This document shows positions 1 to 6,004 of a stretch of 6,536 nucleotides of DNA, in pieces. The DNA is taken from contig JAUWRE010000065.1 in NCBI GenBank assembly GCA_030610725.1, positions 1 to 6,536 of the forward strand. Reading direction: 5' to 3'. The number at the start of each line of letters is the position of its first letter. Positions within the stretch are counted from its first letter, which is position 1. Origin of the DNA: Candidatus Aerophobota bacterium (lineage in GTDB: Bacteria; Aerophobota; Aerophobia; Aerophobales; AE-B3A). Below the pieces are notes generated by a model, which was not told the DNA's origin, did no database searches, and saw only the letters and a program-made list of their open reading frames with translations. Position numbers and translations under genes: made by a program.

Positions 1-1
1 A

Positions 2-283
2 ATAGACATAGGAGTGGATGTATCTGCCGAGAAGTTTATTCAGACAGCCAAAGAGAAAAATGCTTCCCTTATCGGGCTTTCTGCTCTTCTTACCACTACT
101 ATGGTTTCTATGAAGGATGTGGTTAAAGCTGCGCAAGAGACAGGTTCGGACAGCCTTAAAGTTATGATTGGTGGTGCACCGCTTACCCAGAGTTATGCTG
201 ATGAGATTGGGGCAGATGGTTATGCGCCTGATGCGGCCTCGGCTGCGGATAAAGCAAAGGAACTCTTAGGGATTGGTAATTAA
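2..283 (+). CDS. Corrinoid (B12-binding) methyl-carrier protein, C-terminal part, cut by the window's left edge
   Basis: Small corrinoid protein of the MtbC/MttC/MtvC type. It carries a methyl group on cobalamin between a substrate methyltransferase and a second methyltransferase that serves H4F. The reading frame is open back to base 2 and reads IDIGVDV before the first GTG at 14, so the true start lies upstream. The 93 visible residues are the second half of a B12-binding Rossmann domain. They show the SxL element (SAL, residues 27-29), then 27 residues, then GG (57-58) in IGGAPLT, which matches the SxL-x(26-28)-GG spacing of B12-binding domains. The ending GADGYAPDAASA followed by AKELL is typical of the family. 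The DxHxxG motif with the cobalt-ligating histidine is off-window; family members are about 210-220 residues, so roughly 120 are missing. Its substrate (methylamine, betaine or methoxy compound) depends on the unseen upstream gene. A terminator follows the stop codon by about 75 nt. Confidence 0.9.
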   Translation: MDIGVDVSAEKFIQTAKEKNASLIGLSALLTTTMVSMKDVVKAAQETGSDSLKVMIGGAPLTQSYADEIGADGYAPDAASAADKAKELLGIGN

Positions 284-357
284 GAATCAAAATTGGATTT
301 TTTTTGCTTTCTTTACTTTCCTGCAAAGAGAAAAGGTGGGAAGCAGATTAAGAAAAT

Positions 358-389
358 AAAAAAGATGGCATCAAAATGCCATCTTTTTT
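358..389 (+). terminator. Intrinsic (Rho-independent) terminator after the corrinoid gene
   Basis: A perfect 13-bp stem pairs 358-370 (ending AAAGATGGCA) with 377-389 (starting TGCCATCTTT) around a 6-nt loop, TCAAAA. The 3' arm ends in an uninterrupted run of T (384-389). The A-rich 5' side means it could also act on the opposite strand, although no minus-strand gene is seen. It separates the corrinoid gene from the methyltransferase gene that follows. Confidence 0.88.
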
Positions 390-426
390 ATTAGAAATAA
401 GTATTAGGGCAGGAGGGTTTAAAGTC

Positions 427-448
427 AATAGGTAAGATAGAATAGGTA
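427..448. repeat. 8-bp direct repeat with 14-nt period in the acsE leader
   Basis: AATAGGTA occurs at 427-434 and again at 441-448, separated by GATAGA. The 14-nt offset equals two 7-nt steps, the period found in the other intergenic repeats of this window. It lies between the terminator and the candidate promoter, so it could be a repeat remnant, an operator or chance. Confidence 0.4.
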
Positions 449-469
449 TTCTTTTCGCAAAGAGAGATT

Positions 470-498
470 TTGACAACGATAGCAGAATTTGCTAGCCT
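470..498 (+). promoter_or_regulatory. Candidate sigma-70 promoter for the methyltransferase gene
   Basis: A perfect -35 box TTGACA (470-475) is followed after 17 nt by TAGCCT (493-498), which matches only three of six bases of the -10 consensus. Transcription would start near 505 and give a leader of about 30 nt before the ATG at 537. Its position between a strong terminator and the next gene makes a promoter here likely in principle. The weak -10 box keeps this exact assignment tentative. Confidence 0.35.
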
Positions 499-517
499 TG
501 AGAAAAGTAGAGGATTT

Positions 518-526
518 AGGAAAGGA
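518..526 (+). promoter_or_regulatory. Ribosome binding site selecting the ATG at 537
   Basis: The purine stretch AGGAAAGGA ends 10 nt before ATG 537. The longer in-frame alternative, TTG at 489, has no comparable site upstream and adds 16 residues not expected in the family. The site therefore favours the internal ATG. Confidence 0.6.
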
Positions 527-536
527 CTTTTACTCG

Positions 537-1328
537 ATGTTAATTATAGGGGAAAAAATCAATACCAGTCTTTGCGGTGTCGAGGAAGCGGTAAAGACTA
601 GAGATAAGGATTTTATTCAGAATCTGGCTAAAAAGCAGGTGGACTCAGGTGCAGATGTGTTAGATATAAATGTAGGTACCAGAATCCACTCAGAAGTTAA
701 AGATATGAAGTGGATGATAGGAATTGTTCAAGAGGTAGTTGATGTCCCTCTCTGTGTTGATAGCCCTCGTCCTGAGGCTGTAGAGGTCGGGTTGGCCGAA
801 TGTAAAGGCAAGGCGATGGTTAACTCTATCACTGCCGAAAAAAAAAGAATGGAGGAACTCCTTCCTCTTCTAGCCAGATTCGGTTGTAAAATAATTGCTT
901 TGACTATGGATGATAGAGGGATTCCCGAAGATATAGAGCGGAGATATGAAATTGCTGATAAATTAATAGGAGCATTGACTAAAGCTGGAATTTCTTTGTC
1001 AGATATTTATATCGATCCTCTGGTTCGTCCTGTTAGTACCGACTCATCTTCTGGATTGATTGTACTGAAATCTATAAAAAAAATTATGAGCTCTTTTAAG
1101 CATGTCCATACTATTTGTGGTTTAAGTAACATCTCCTTCGGTTTACCAGCCAGGAATGTTTTGAATAAGAGTTTTCTCTTGCTGGCTATGTCTATGGGGC
1201 TTGATTCAGCTATTCTTGATCCTTTAGACAGAGAGATGATGGGGATGATTAGAGCAGGGGAAGTGCTTCTGGGTAAAGATGAATATTGTCTGAAGTATTT
1301 GACTTCTTTTCGAGAAGGAAAATTCTGA
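537..1328 (+). CDS. acsE: Methyltetrahydrofolate:corrinoid/iron-sulfur protein methyltransferase (AcsE-like)
   Basis: Cytoplasmic TIM-barrel enzyme of the pterin-binding family. It transfers the methyl group between methyl-H4F and the cobalt of a corrinoid protein: the CO dehydrogenase/acetyl-CoA synthase CoFeSP in the Wood-Ljungdahl pathway, or a small corrinoid carrier in methylotrophic pathways. From ATG 537 the product is 263 residues, almost exactly the length of Moorella AcsE (262). It begins MLIIGEKINT, the family's usual start. Pterin-pocket residues known for the family are in place: Asp75 in CVDS, Asn96 in MVNS, Asp160 in IYIDPL and Asn198 in GLSN. The TTG at 489 was rejected as start because of the family N-terminus and the RBS at 518-526. 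The stop is 3 nt from the next gene, so the two are probably co-transcribed. A homologue of the MtvA/OdmD type serving the upstream corrinoid protein is as plausible as a true AcsE; sequence alone does not settle which. Confidence 0.9.
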   Translation: MLIIGEKINTSLCGVEEAVKTRDKDFIQNLAKKQVDSGADVLDINVGTRIHSEVKDMKWMIGIVQEVVDVPLCVDSPRPEAVEVGLAECKGKAMVNSITAEKKRMEELLPLLARFGCKIIALTMDDRGIPEDIERRYEIADKLIGALTKAGISLSDIYIDPLVRPVSTDSSSGLIVLKSIKKIMSSFKHVHTICGLSNISFGLPARNVLNKSFLLLAMSMGLDSAILDPLDREMMGMIRAGEVLLGKDEYCLKYLTSFREGKF

Positions 1329-1331
1329 TAG

Positions 1332-1940
1332 ATGCTGAACGCGAATATGGAAATAGAAAAACAGAAGTCATCATTAAGAAAAATGATTCTGGCTCTTCGT
1401 CGAGTCCAATCTTTCCGGGACATAGAAAAGAAAAGTGGTGATATAAGGAGGAAACTTTCCACCTTTGTCCCTTTTTCTCAGGCAGAGACGATTCTTTTTT
1501 ATTTGGCTATGAAGGATGAAGTCCAAACTGAGAAAATGATAGAAGAATCTCTACAGAAGGGCAAAAGAGTAGTTGTTCCCTTTATTGATTGGCAAAGAAA
1601 AGAGATTCTGCCTTCAGAAATAAAAGACCTTACTAAGGATATCGAGATTGGCGTTTTTAAAATCCCTCAGCCGAAGAATAATTCATACTCTCCCTTCTCT
1701 CCAGTAAATATTGATATGGTAATACTTCCCGGAGTTGCCTTTGATAGGAAAGGAAATCGCCTTGGTTTTGGAGGGGGTTTCTATGATAGATTTCTGGGTA
1801 AATTATCAGACAGAACTAAGCTAATAGCTTTGGCTTTTGAATTACAACTGGTGGATAATGTTTCTTCTCAATCTCACGATATAGCTGTTGACTACCTTAT
1901 TACTGAGAGAGGAATTATTAACTGTAAAAACCGTGAATAG
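1332..1940 (+). CDS. 5-formyltetrahydrofolate cyclo-ligase (5,10-methenyl-H4F synthetase)
   Basis: Soluble ATP-dependent enzyme that converts 5-formyl-H4F to 5,10-methenyl-H4F, returning this otherwise stalled form to the one-carbon pool. The 202-residue product is full length for the family. Visible signatures are the basic N-terminal segment KQKSSLRK (10-17), the hydrophobic strand DMVILPGVAFD (128-138), the nucleotide-binding glycine motif RLGFGGGFYDRFL (143-155) and the C-terminal HDIAVDYLITE (182-192). The start at 1332 is 3 nt after the methyltransferase stop and has AAGGAAA upstream. An alternative ATG at 1347 also fits the family but has no clear RBS. Coupling to an AcsE-like gene suggests a role in H4F recycling for methyl metabolism rather than generic housekeeping. 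The stop codon TAG (1938-1940) is also the first three bases of a repeat unit. Confidence 0.93.
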   Translation: MLNANMEIEKQKSSLRKMILALRRVQSFRDIEKKSGDIRRKLSTFVPFSQAETILFYLAMKDEVQTEKMIEESLQKGKRVVVPFIDWQRKEILPSEIKDLTKDIEIGVFKIPQPKNNSYSPFSPVNIDMVILPGVAFDRKGNRLGFGGGFYDRFLGKLSDRTKLIALAFELQLVDNVSSQSHDIAVDYLITERGIINCKNRE

Positions 1941-1979
1941 CGAATCGAAATTCGTATATGATATATAGTATATCGAAAA
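1938..1979. repeat. Degenerate 7-nt-period array after the cyclo-ligase gene
   Basis: Reading in steps of seven from 1938 gives TAGCGAA, TCGAAAT and TCGTATA, then three more units (TGATATA, TAGTATA and TCGAAAA). All six begin with T and most are TCG- or TAT-rich. The sequence also forms two small hairpins: CGAAT/ATTCG (1941-1945 with 1950-1954) and GATATA/TATATC (1960-1965 with 1969-1974). The array is too degenerate to call on its own, but it lies next to a clear one at 2000-2027. Confidence 0.45.
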
Positions 1980-1984
1980 AAGTA

Positions 1985-2002
1985 GTAAATCCTGCGATTT
2001 AC
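1985..2002. repeat. Short perfect inverted repeat (hairpin)
   Basis: GTAAATC (1985-1991) and GATTTAC (1996-2002) form a 7-bp stem with loop CTGC. No T-run follows, so it is not an intrinsic terminator. It sits between the degenerate heptamers and the clear heptamer array, and its last bases merge into the latter. Confidence 0.55.
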
Positions 2003-2027
2003 GCAATACGACATACGCAATACGAGG
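2000..2027. repeat. Four-unit heptamer tandem array, TACGNNN
   Basis: Four consecutive 7-nt units all begin TACG: TACGCAA at 2000 and again at 2014, TACGACA at 2007, and TACGAGG at 2021. A 12-nt stretch, TACGCAATACGA, is therefore repeated exactly at 2000-2011 and 2014-2025. The last unit contributes the Shine-Dalgarno GAGGA (2024-2028), 6 nt before the ATG at 2035. Confidence 0.8.
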
Positions 2028-2034
2028 ATAAAGA

Positions 2035-2664
2035 ATGTGCCTGAATCAGCCATTGAAGAGTTTTATAGATAATACAGCCAAAGGGACTCCTACTCCAGGA
2101 GGGGGAAGCGTGGCCGCGCTGGTAGGCTCTTTGGGAGCAGCTCTTCTCTGTATGGTAGGAAATTTTACCGTAGGAAAGCCAAAATATAAAAGCGTGGAAA
2201 AAGATGTTAAAGAGATCCTTGCGGAAGCGGATAAACTTAAAGAAAGTCTTTTTGTATTGATAAGAGAGGACATGGAAGCCTATAAGAAGTTTTCCCGGGC
2301 CAGTCAGATGCCAAAGGATACTCCGCTGATGAGAGAAAAGCGGAAACAGGTGTTACAAAAAGCTCTAAAAGAGGCTGCTGAGGTTCCCTGGCGTATATCA
2401 CAAGCTTCTCTTCAGGTAATAGAATTGGCAGAGAAACTTCTCCCTAAGGGGAATCCTAACCTGATAACTGACGTGGGAGTGGGTGTTTTATTGGCAGAAG
2501 CAGCCTTGAAGAGCGCTGTTTTGAATGTGAAAATTAATCTCTCTTTCATTAAAGACGAGGAATACAAGAATAGAAGAAGCAAGGCTTTAGAGGATATCCT
2601 ATCCCAGGCTTCTCAAATAAAGGACGTGGTGTTAAAATCAATTCAGGAAGAAATGGGCGGGTAA
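2035..2664 (+). CDS. fchA: Methenyl-H4F cyclohydrolase / formimino-H4F cyclodeaminase family protein (FchA-like)
   Basis: Small all-helical enzyme of the FTCD_C family. In acetogens, members named FchA hydrolyse 5,10-methenyl-H4F to 10-formyl-H4F; in histidine degraders, homologues act as formimino-H4F cyclodeaminase. The 209 residues match the single-domain form, with no formiminotransferase domain attached. Family features are TPTPGGGSVAALVGSLGAAL (18-37), the acidic DMEAY (79-83), GNPNLITDVGVG (139-150) followed by a helix rich in Ala, and NVKINL (164-169). The start ATG 2035 has GAGGA 6 nt upstream. Position downstream of AcsE-like and cyclo-ligase genes favours the cyclohydrolase role in one-carbon flow; no histidine-degradation gene is visible. 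The next gene begins 21 nt after the stop, so it is probably co-transcribed with the envelope cassette even though the functions differ. Confidence 0.88.
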   Translation: MCLNQPLKSFIDNTAKGTPTPGGGSVAALVGSLGAALLCMVGNFTVGKPKYKSVEKDVKEILAEADKLKESLFVLIREDMEAYKKFSRASQMPKDTPLMREKRKQVLQKALKEAAEVPWRISQASLQVIELAEKLLPKGNPNLITDVGVGVLLAEAALKSAVLNVKINLSFIKDEEYKNRRSKALEDILSQASQIKDVVLKSIQEEMGG

Positions 2665-2685
2665 TCAGAAGGGAAGAAGATAGAT

Positions 2686-3756
2686 ATGATGGTTCTATTT
2701 GCTGTCTGTTCCTGGGGTTTGGGTCATGCTACCAGAGATATTCCTCTTATGCGAGGTATCCTGAAGGCTAAGCATAGCCTGACTATTGTAGGAAGCGGGA
2801 GATCATTAGAGCTTTTAAAAGGTGAACTTGGAGATAGATGCCAGTATGTGAGTATGTCTGATTATTCTTCTGCTTACTCCAAAAAGGACTTCTCCGTAGC
2901 TAAATTTCTGGGTTATTTTCCTATTTATGTGAATGAAATTATCAAAGAACACGTTAGGGTTAGGAAGCTAATCAAAAAAGAGAAATATGAGAGAATAATC
3001 TCCGATACTCGCTTTGGCGTTTATGATAAAGAGATTCCTTCCTATCTTATCTTTCATCAATTAAGATTCATTGCTCCTGTTCGGACAAAGCTTTTCGAAA
3101 TGGTTACAGAGAGGTTCAATTATTCTTTTCTTAAAGAAAATTTCTCTATGTTTTTGGTTCCCGATGATGAAAAGAATCCCTTAAGTGGAGATCTTTCTCA
3201 TAATCTAAGGTATTTTAAGGATAATAAGGTAGAATACTTAGGGATTATTTCTGATTTGAAAAAAAGAGAGGTCAAGCAAGACATTGATTATTTTATTTCT
3301 TTGTCTGGGCCCGAACCCCAGAGGACGGTCCTGGAAAAGATAATTCTGAAGCAGGCATCTTCCCTGAAAGGAAAAGTCGTTATTACTCTGGGTAGACCAG
3401 AGGACCAGAGAAATAGGATTTTCAATCATCTTCGTATCTTTGGATACTTAGGCAGAAAGAAGCAAGGGGAAATTATGAATAGAGCCAAATTGGTAATTAC
3501 TCGATCTGGCTATACTACTCTCATGGAACTAGTTGCTTTAAATAAGAAAGCTTTACTTATTCCTACTCCTGGACAGACAGAACAGGTTTATCTGGCGGAT
3601 TATCATAGAAAAAAGGGAAATTTCTACAGCGTCAGCCAGGATGAGTTAAATCTGACAAGAGATGTAGAAATAGCCAGCCAATATAGAGGGTTGAGTGATG
3701 AAGTTGATACAGATAAGGCTGTAGAAATTTTTATGAAGAACGTTTTTGGGAAATGA
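2686..3756 (+). CDS. MJ1255/VC2487-type glycosyltransferase (MurG-like GT-B fold)
   Basis: Predicted GT-B glycosyltransferase related to MurG and the uncharacterised MJ1255/VC2487 family. Its sugar donor and acceptor are unknown; a nucleotide-sugar donor and a lipid-linked acceptor are inferred. The product has 356 residues. The N-terminal domain opens with a strand and GLGHATR (11-17), the glycine-rich acceptor-side loop, and later has SDTRFGVY (106-113). The linker carries LSGPEPQR (206-213), characteristic of this family. The C-terminal donor domain has TRSGYTTLMEL (272-282) and PTPGQTEQVYLA (293-304), the usual GT28-type donor-binding region. There is no signal peptide and no clear membrane helix, so it is cytosolic or membrane-peripheral. 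Start: ATG 2686 or the adjacent ATG 2689, with AAGGGA about 11 nt upstream. Its stop overlaps the next start (ATGA), indicating translational coupling to the membrane protein. Confidence 0.82.
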   Translation: MMVLFAVCSWGLGHATRDIPLMRGILKAKHSLTIVGSGRSLELLKGELGDRCQYVSMSDYSSAYSKKDFSVAKFLGYFPIYVNEIIKEHVRVRKLIKKEKYERIISDTRFGVYDKEIPSYLIFHQLRFIAPVRTKLFEMVTERFNYSFLKENFSMFLVPDDEKNPLSGDLSHNLRYFKDNKVEYLGIISDLKKREVKQDIDYFISLSGPEPQRTVLEKIILKQASSLKGKVVITLGRPEDQRNRIFNHLRIFGYLGRKKQGEIMNRAKLVITRSGYTTLMELVALNKKALLIPTPGQTEQVYLADYHRKKGNFYSVSQDELNLTRDVEIASQYRGLSDEVDTDKAVEIFMKNVFGK

Positions 3757-4757
3757 AGAGAAAATTTCTTATTATTTTGTCCACTGTAATCGGCATAGTT
3801 ATTGTTGTCTTGATATTTCGTTTTGCCGATATTGGACAAATATTTTTTCAGGCCAAAGAGATAGGTTTTTTAGGAGCAGGTATTTTTCTGGCAAATACTT
3901 TTTTGATAGTTCTTCTTTCCAGCCTTTCCTGGCGTATCATTTTAAAGTCTTTTGGTTTCTCTCCTCCTTTTAAAGACGTATTGTCGGCTAAGATAATTGG
4001 CTCTATGGTCAGCTATCTTACCCCTTCTATGTATATTGGAGGAGAGCCATTAAGAACATACATAATCAGCAAGAAACATAAATATCCTATGGCTAAGATA
4101 GGGGCCAGTGTTATTGTCGATAAATTCCTGGAATTAGGAGCAGGTTTGTTTTTTATTTACCTGGGGAGCATCCTGACCTTGATAGAATACAAACTTCCTT
4201 TTCAGATTTATCTTACCCTTTTGATTGTTAATATTCTTTTTGGCCTGGGAATGGGACTTTTACTCATCAGTTTTATTCTTAAAAATAGAGTTTTTACCAA
4301 GATAGCTACTTTTATAGGACGGATAAGTATTCTATCTAAAATAATGAGTAAAATTATACCCCATATATCGGAAATAGAAAATGAGATTTTTTTGTCTTTC
4401 AGGCAACACCGACGAGCCACATTTATTGCTTTTTGCCTCAATCTTTTAGCTGGATTTCTTATCTTTCTAAAGCCGGCTATTTTCTTTTATTTTCTTGAAT
4501 TCATCTTTAGGTTTTCTCAATTAGCTTTAGTTTTTGCTCTTACTCATCTTATTTTAGCCTTTCAGTTCACTCCTGGAGCTCTGGGTATTTATGAACTAGG
4601 AGCAGTAGGAATTTACCGAATTATTGGAATAGGGGCAGAAAAAGCACTTGCTTTTACTTTAATGATTAGGTTCACTGACCTCATAGGGGTAAGTGTAGCT
4701 GTCTTTTTAGTCATTCATTTTGGACTTTTTAGGTTTCGAAGCGAGAAGAAAGAATGA
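3753..4757 (+). CDS. UPF0104 / LPG_synthase_TM-family integral membrane protein (AglD/MprF-flippase-like)
   Basis: Polytopic membrane protein of 334 residues matching the PF03706-type domain found in archaeal AglD and in the flippase half of MprF. These are linked to handling of lipid-linked sugars or phospholipids; here a flippase or lipid-sugar transfer role is inferred. Hydrophobic stretches lie near residues 5-23, 38-60, 78-94, 118-145, 151-176, 221-246, 257-275 and 295-325, so about eight membrane segments. Conserved family motifs are GGEPLRTY (96-103), DKFLELGA (123-130), TPGALGIYELGAVGIY (273-288) and RFTDL (306-310). There is no C-terminal aminoacyl-transferase domain, so it is not a complete MprF. 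It overlaps the preceding and following genes by 4 nt each (ATGA), both of which encode glycosyltransferases. That arrangement resembles the glycosyltransferase-membrane domain pairing of AglD, split into separate proteins. Confidence 0.87.
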   Translation: MKRKFLIILSTVIGIVIVVLIFRFADIGQIFFQAKEIGFLGAGIFLANTFLIVLLSSLSWRIILKSFGFSPPFKDVLSAKIIGSMVSYLTPSMYIGGEPLRTYIISKKHKYPMAKIGASVIVDKFLELGAGLFFIYLGSILTLIEYKLPFQIYLTLLIVNILFGLGMGLLLISFILKNRVFTKIATFIGRISILSKIMSKIIPHISEIENEIFLSFRQHRRATFIAFCLNLLAGFLIFLKPAIFFYFLEFIFRFSQLALVFALTHLILAFQFTPGALGIYELGAVGIYRIIGIGAEKALAFTLMIRFTDLIGVSVAVFLVIHFGLFRFRSEKKE

Positions 4758-5923
4758 GGATTTGTTTTTCCTCCGATCAGTCCTTTCCTCCTTTAGGGGG
4801 AGAAGGGGTCTCTACAGAGAACTTCTGCGTGAGGTTAAGCCAGAGAAATCACCGGGTCACTGTTCTTACCTCAAAGGCCAAAAATATCCCTTTGGTGAAA
4901 GAAATCAGGATTTATAGATTCTTTACTTTTCATTTTCCCATAGCAAAAAATTACCTTGCTTTTCCTGCTTTCAAAAAAGTCGTTTCTGTATTAAAAAAGG
5001 AAAAAATAGAGATAATTCAAATCAACGAGTCCAGTTATTTAGGCTGGCAATCATCGAAAGCAGCCAGGAAACTAAATATTCCTGTGGTCATCGGATTTCA
5101 TACCCAGGTAGGTAATATTTTCCCTTTCTATGCTCCTTTTTTTATTAAGAAACTAATCGAACTGTGGTTCTCCTATTTCTTTAGGAAAGGAGATTTGGTA
5201 ATTGCTCCTTCTCATTTTGCTGCTCGGCTCTGTCAAAAGTATACTGATGAACCTATACAGGTGGTGAGTAACGGGGTCGATTTAAAAAAATTCAATCTAG
5301 GAAGGGTTAGTTCTGAGGATGAGAGGAGGTTCAGGGAAAGGTATCTTTTGAGAGATTCTTCTCTTTTGCTTTACGCAGGCAGACTTAGTTATGAAAAGAA
5401 TTTAAGCTATCTTTTAAGAATAATGCAGGCTCTAAGCAAGAAGAAGAAAGGAATTAAACTGTTGATTGTGGGTGAAGGTATACTGAAGAAAGATTTGGAG
5501 AAGAAGGTGAAAAAGACAGGAATGACGGAGGACGTTATCATTGTCGGCTATCTGAAAGGAAAGGATTTGCTTTGCGCTTATCTCTGTGCGGAGATTTTCA
5601 TCCTGTCTTCTTTTTGTGAGCTCCAAAGCATAGCTACTATGGAGGCTATGGCTATGAAGACAACTGTTCTGGTAGCGAGAAATGAAGGAAACGCAGCTCA
5701 AGAGCTAGTAAAGGAAGGAATTAATGGCTATACTTTTGGCTTAGAAGACACAGGGGAAGTAGTGGATAAAATCATTAGAATTCTTTCTGATAAAGAGTTG
5801 AAAAGAACTATGAAGGAGGAGTCTTTTAAGGCTATCCAGGAACATAACATAGAGGAGAGTATCTCGAAATTAGAGAAGATTTATGAAAACCTTATAAATC
5901 AGCGTATAGCGAGTAGCGTTTAG
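4754..5923 (+). CDS. GT4-family glycosyltransferase, possibly acting on a glycolipid
   Basis: Retaining GT-B glycosyltransferase of 389 residues. The N-terminal domain has the glycine-rich start SFPPLGGEGVSTEN (10-23) and GFHTQ (114-118). The inter-domain region has VVSNGVDLKKF (170-180). The donor domain has YAGRLSYEKN (207-216) and the GT4 EX7E pair, Glu289 and Glu297, in CELQSIATMEAMAM. The pattern resembles bacterial diacylglycerol or lipid-linked glucosyl/mannosyltransferases, but acceptor and sugar cannot be read from sequence. No signal peptide or membrane helix is seen. Start ATG 4754 overlaps the membrane-protein stop by 4 nt, so translation is coupled. The last six residues (RIASSV) and the stop are encoded within a heptamer repeat, which suggests that the repeat grew into or replaced the original 3' end. 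The tail is otherwise a normal length for GT4. Confidence 0.9.
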   Translation: MRICFSSDQSFPPLGGEGVSTENFCVRLSQRNHRVTVLTSKAKNIPLVKEIRIYRFFTFHFPIAKNYLAFPAFKKVVSVLKKEKIEIIQINESSYLGWQSSKAARKLNIPVVIGFHTQVGNIFPFYAPFFIKKLIELWFSYFFRKGDLVIAPSHFAARLCQKYTDEPIQVVSNGVDLKKFNLGRVSSEDERRFRERYLLRDSSLLLYAGRLSYEKNLSYLLRIMQALSKKKKGIKLLIVGEGILKKDLEKKVKKTGMTEDVIIVGYLKGKDLLCAYLCAEIFILSSFCELQSIATMEAMAMKTTVLVARNEGNAAQELVKEGINGYTFGLEDTGEVVDKIIRILSDKELKRTMKEESFKAIQEHNIEESISKLEKIYENLINQRIASSV

Positions 5924-5928
5924 CGGAG
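5901..5928. repeat. Four-unit heptamer array, AGCGNNN, overlapping the GT4 gene's 3' end
   Basis: Units AGCGTAT, AGCGAGT, AGCGTTT and AGCGGAG begin at 5901, 5908, 5915 and 5922; a decayed fifth, AGTGAAA, follows at 5929. TAG occurs at 5907, 5914 and 5921, one in each forward reading frame. The third of these is the stop codon of the glycosyltransferase gene. Confidence 0.8.
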
Positions 5929-5981
5929 AGTGAAAACAAAAAACAGAAAAAGATATCGTATATTGTGAAAAAGAAAAGAAG

Positions 5982-6002
5982 ATACTCGATTCTAGATGCT
6001 CG
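5982..6002. repeat. Three-unit heptamer array, ATNCTMG
   Basis: Units ATACTCG (5982), ATTCTAG (5989) and ATGCTCG (5996) share five of seven positions. The array lies directly before the GC-rich palindrome. The stretch 5929-5981 between arrays is A-rich, contains AGATATCG and shows no gene. Confidence 0.6.
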
Positions 6003-6004
6003 TG

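Noticed and set aside
489..536. Longer acsE-like frame starting at TTG 489
   Set aside because: The 16 extra residues are absent from the family, whose proteins start MLIIGE, and the TTG lies within the candidate promoter with no good RBS. ATG 537 gives the expected length.
1007..1462. 151-codon open frame on the minus strand
   Set aside because: It lies antisense to two well-recognised genes, resembles no family and has phenylalanine/serine-rich composition typical of the antisense of AT-rich coding DNA.
2046..2273. 75-codon minus-strand frame
   Set aside because: Shadow of the fchA-like gene, which has clear family motifs on the + strand.
3746..3973. 75-codon + strand frame offset from the membrane-protein gene
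   Set aside because: Overlaps the UPF0104 gene in another frame and lacks family features.
4208..4441. 77-codon minus-strand frame
   Set aside because: Antisense to transmembrane-coding sequence of the UPF0104 gene; no recognisable motif.
3753..4757. Complete MprF lysyl-phosphatidylglycerol synthase
   Set aside because: Only the membrane domain is present; the soluble aminoacyl-transferase domain is missing and the frame ends at the start of the next gene.
4720..4917. 65-codon + strand frame across the membrane protein/GT4 junction
   Set aside because: It is out of frame with two real genes that overlap exactly by ATGA, and has no motif.
5432..5701. 89-codon minus-strand frame
   Set aside because: Antisense to the donor domain of the GT4 gene, including its EX7E motif.
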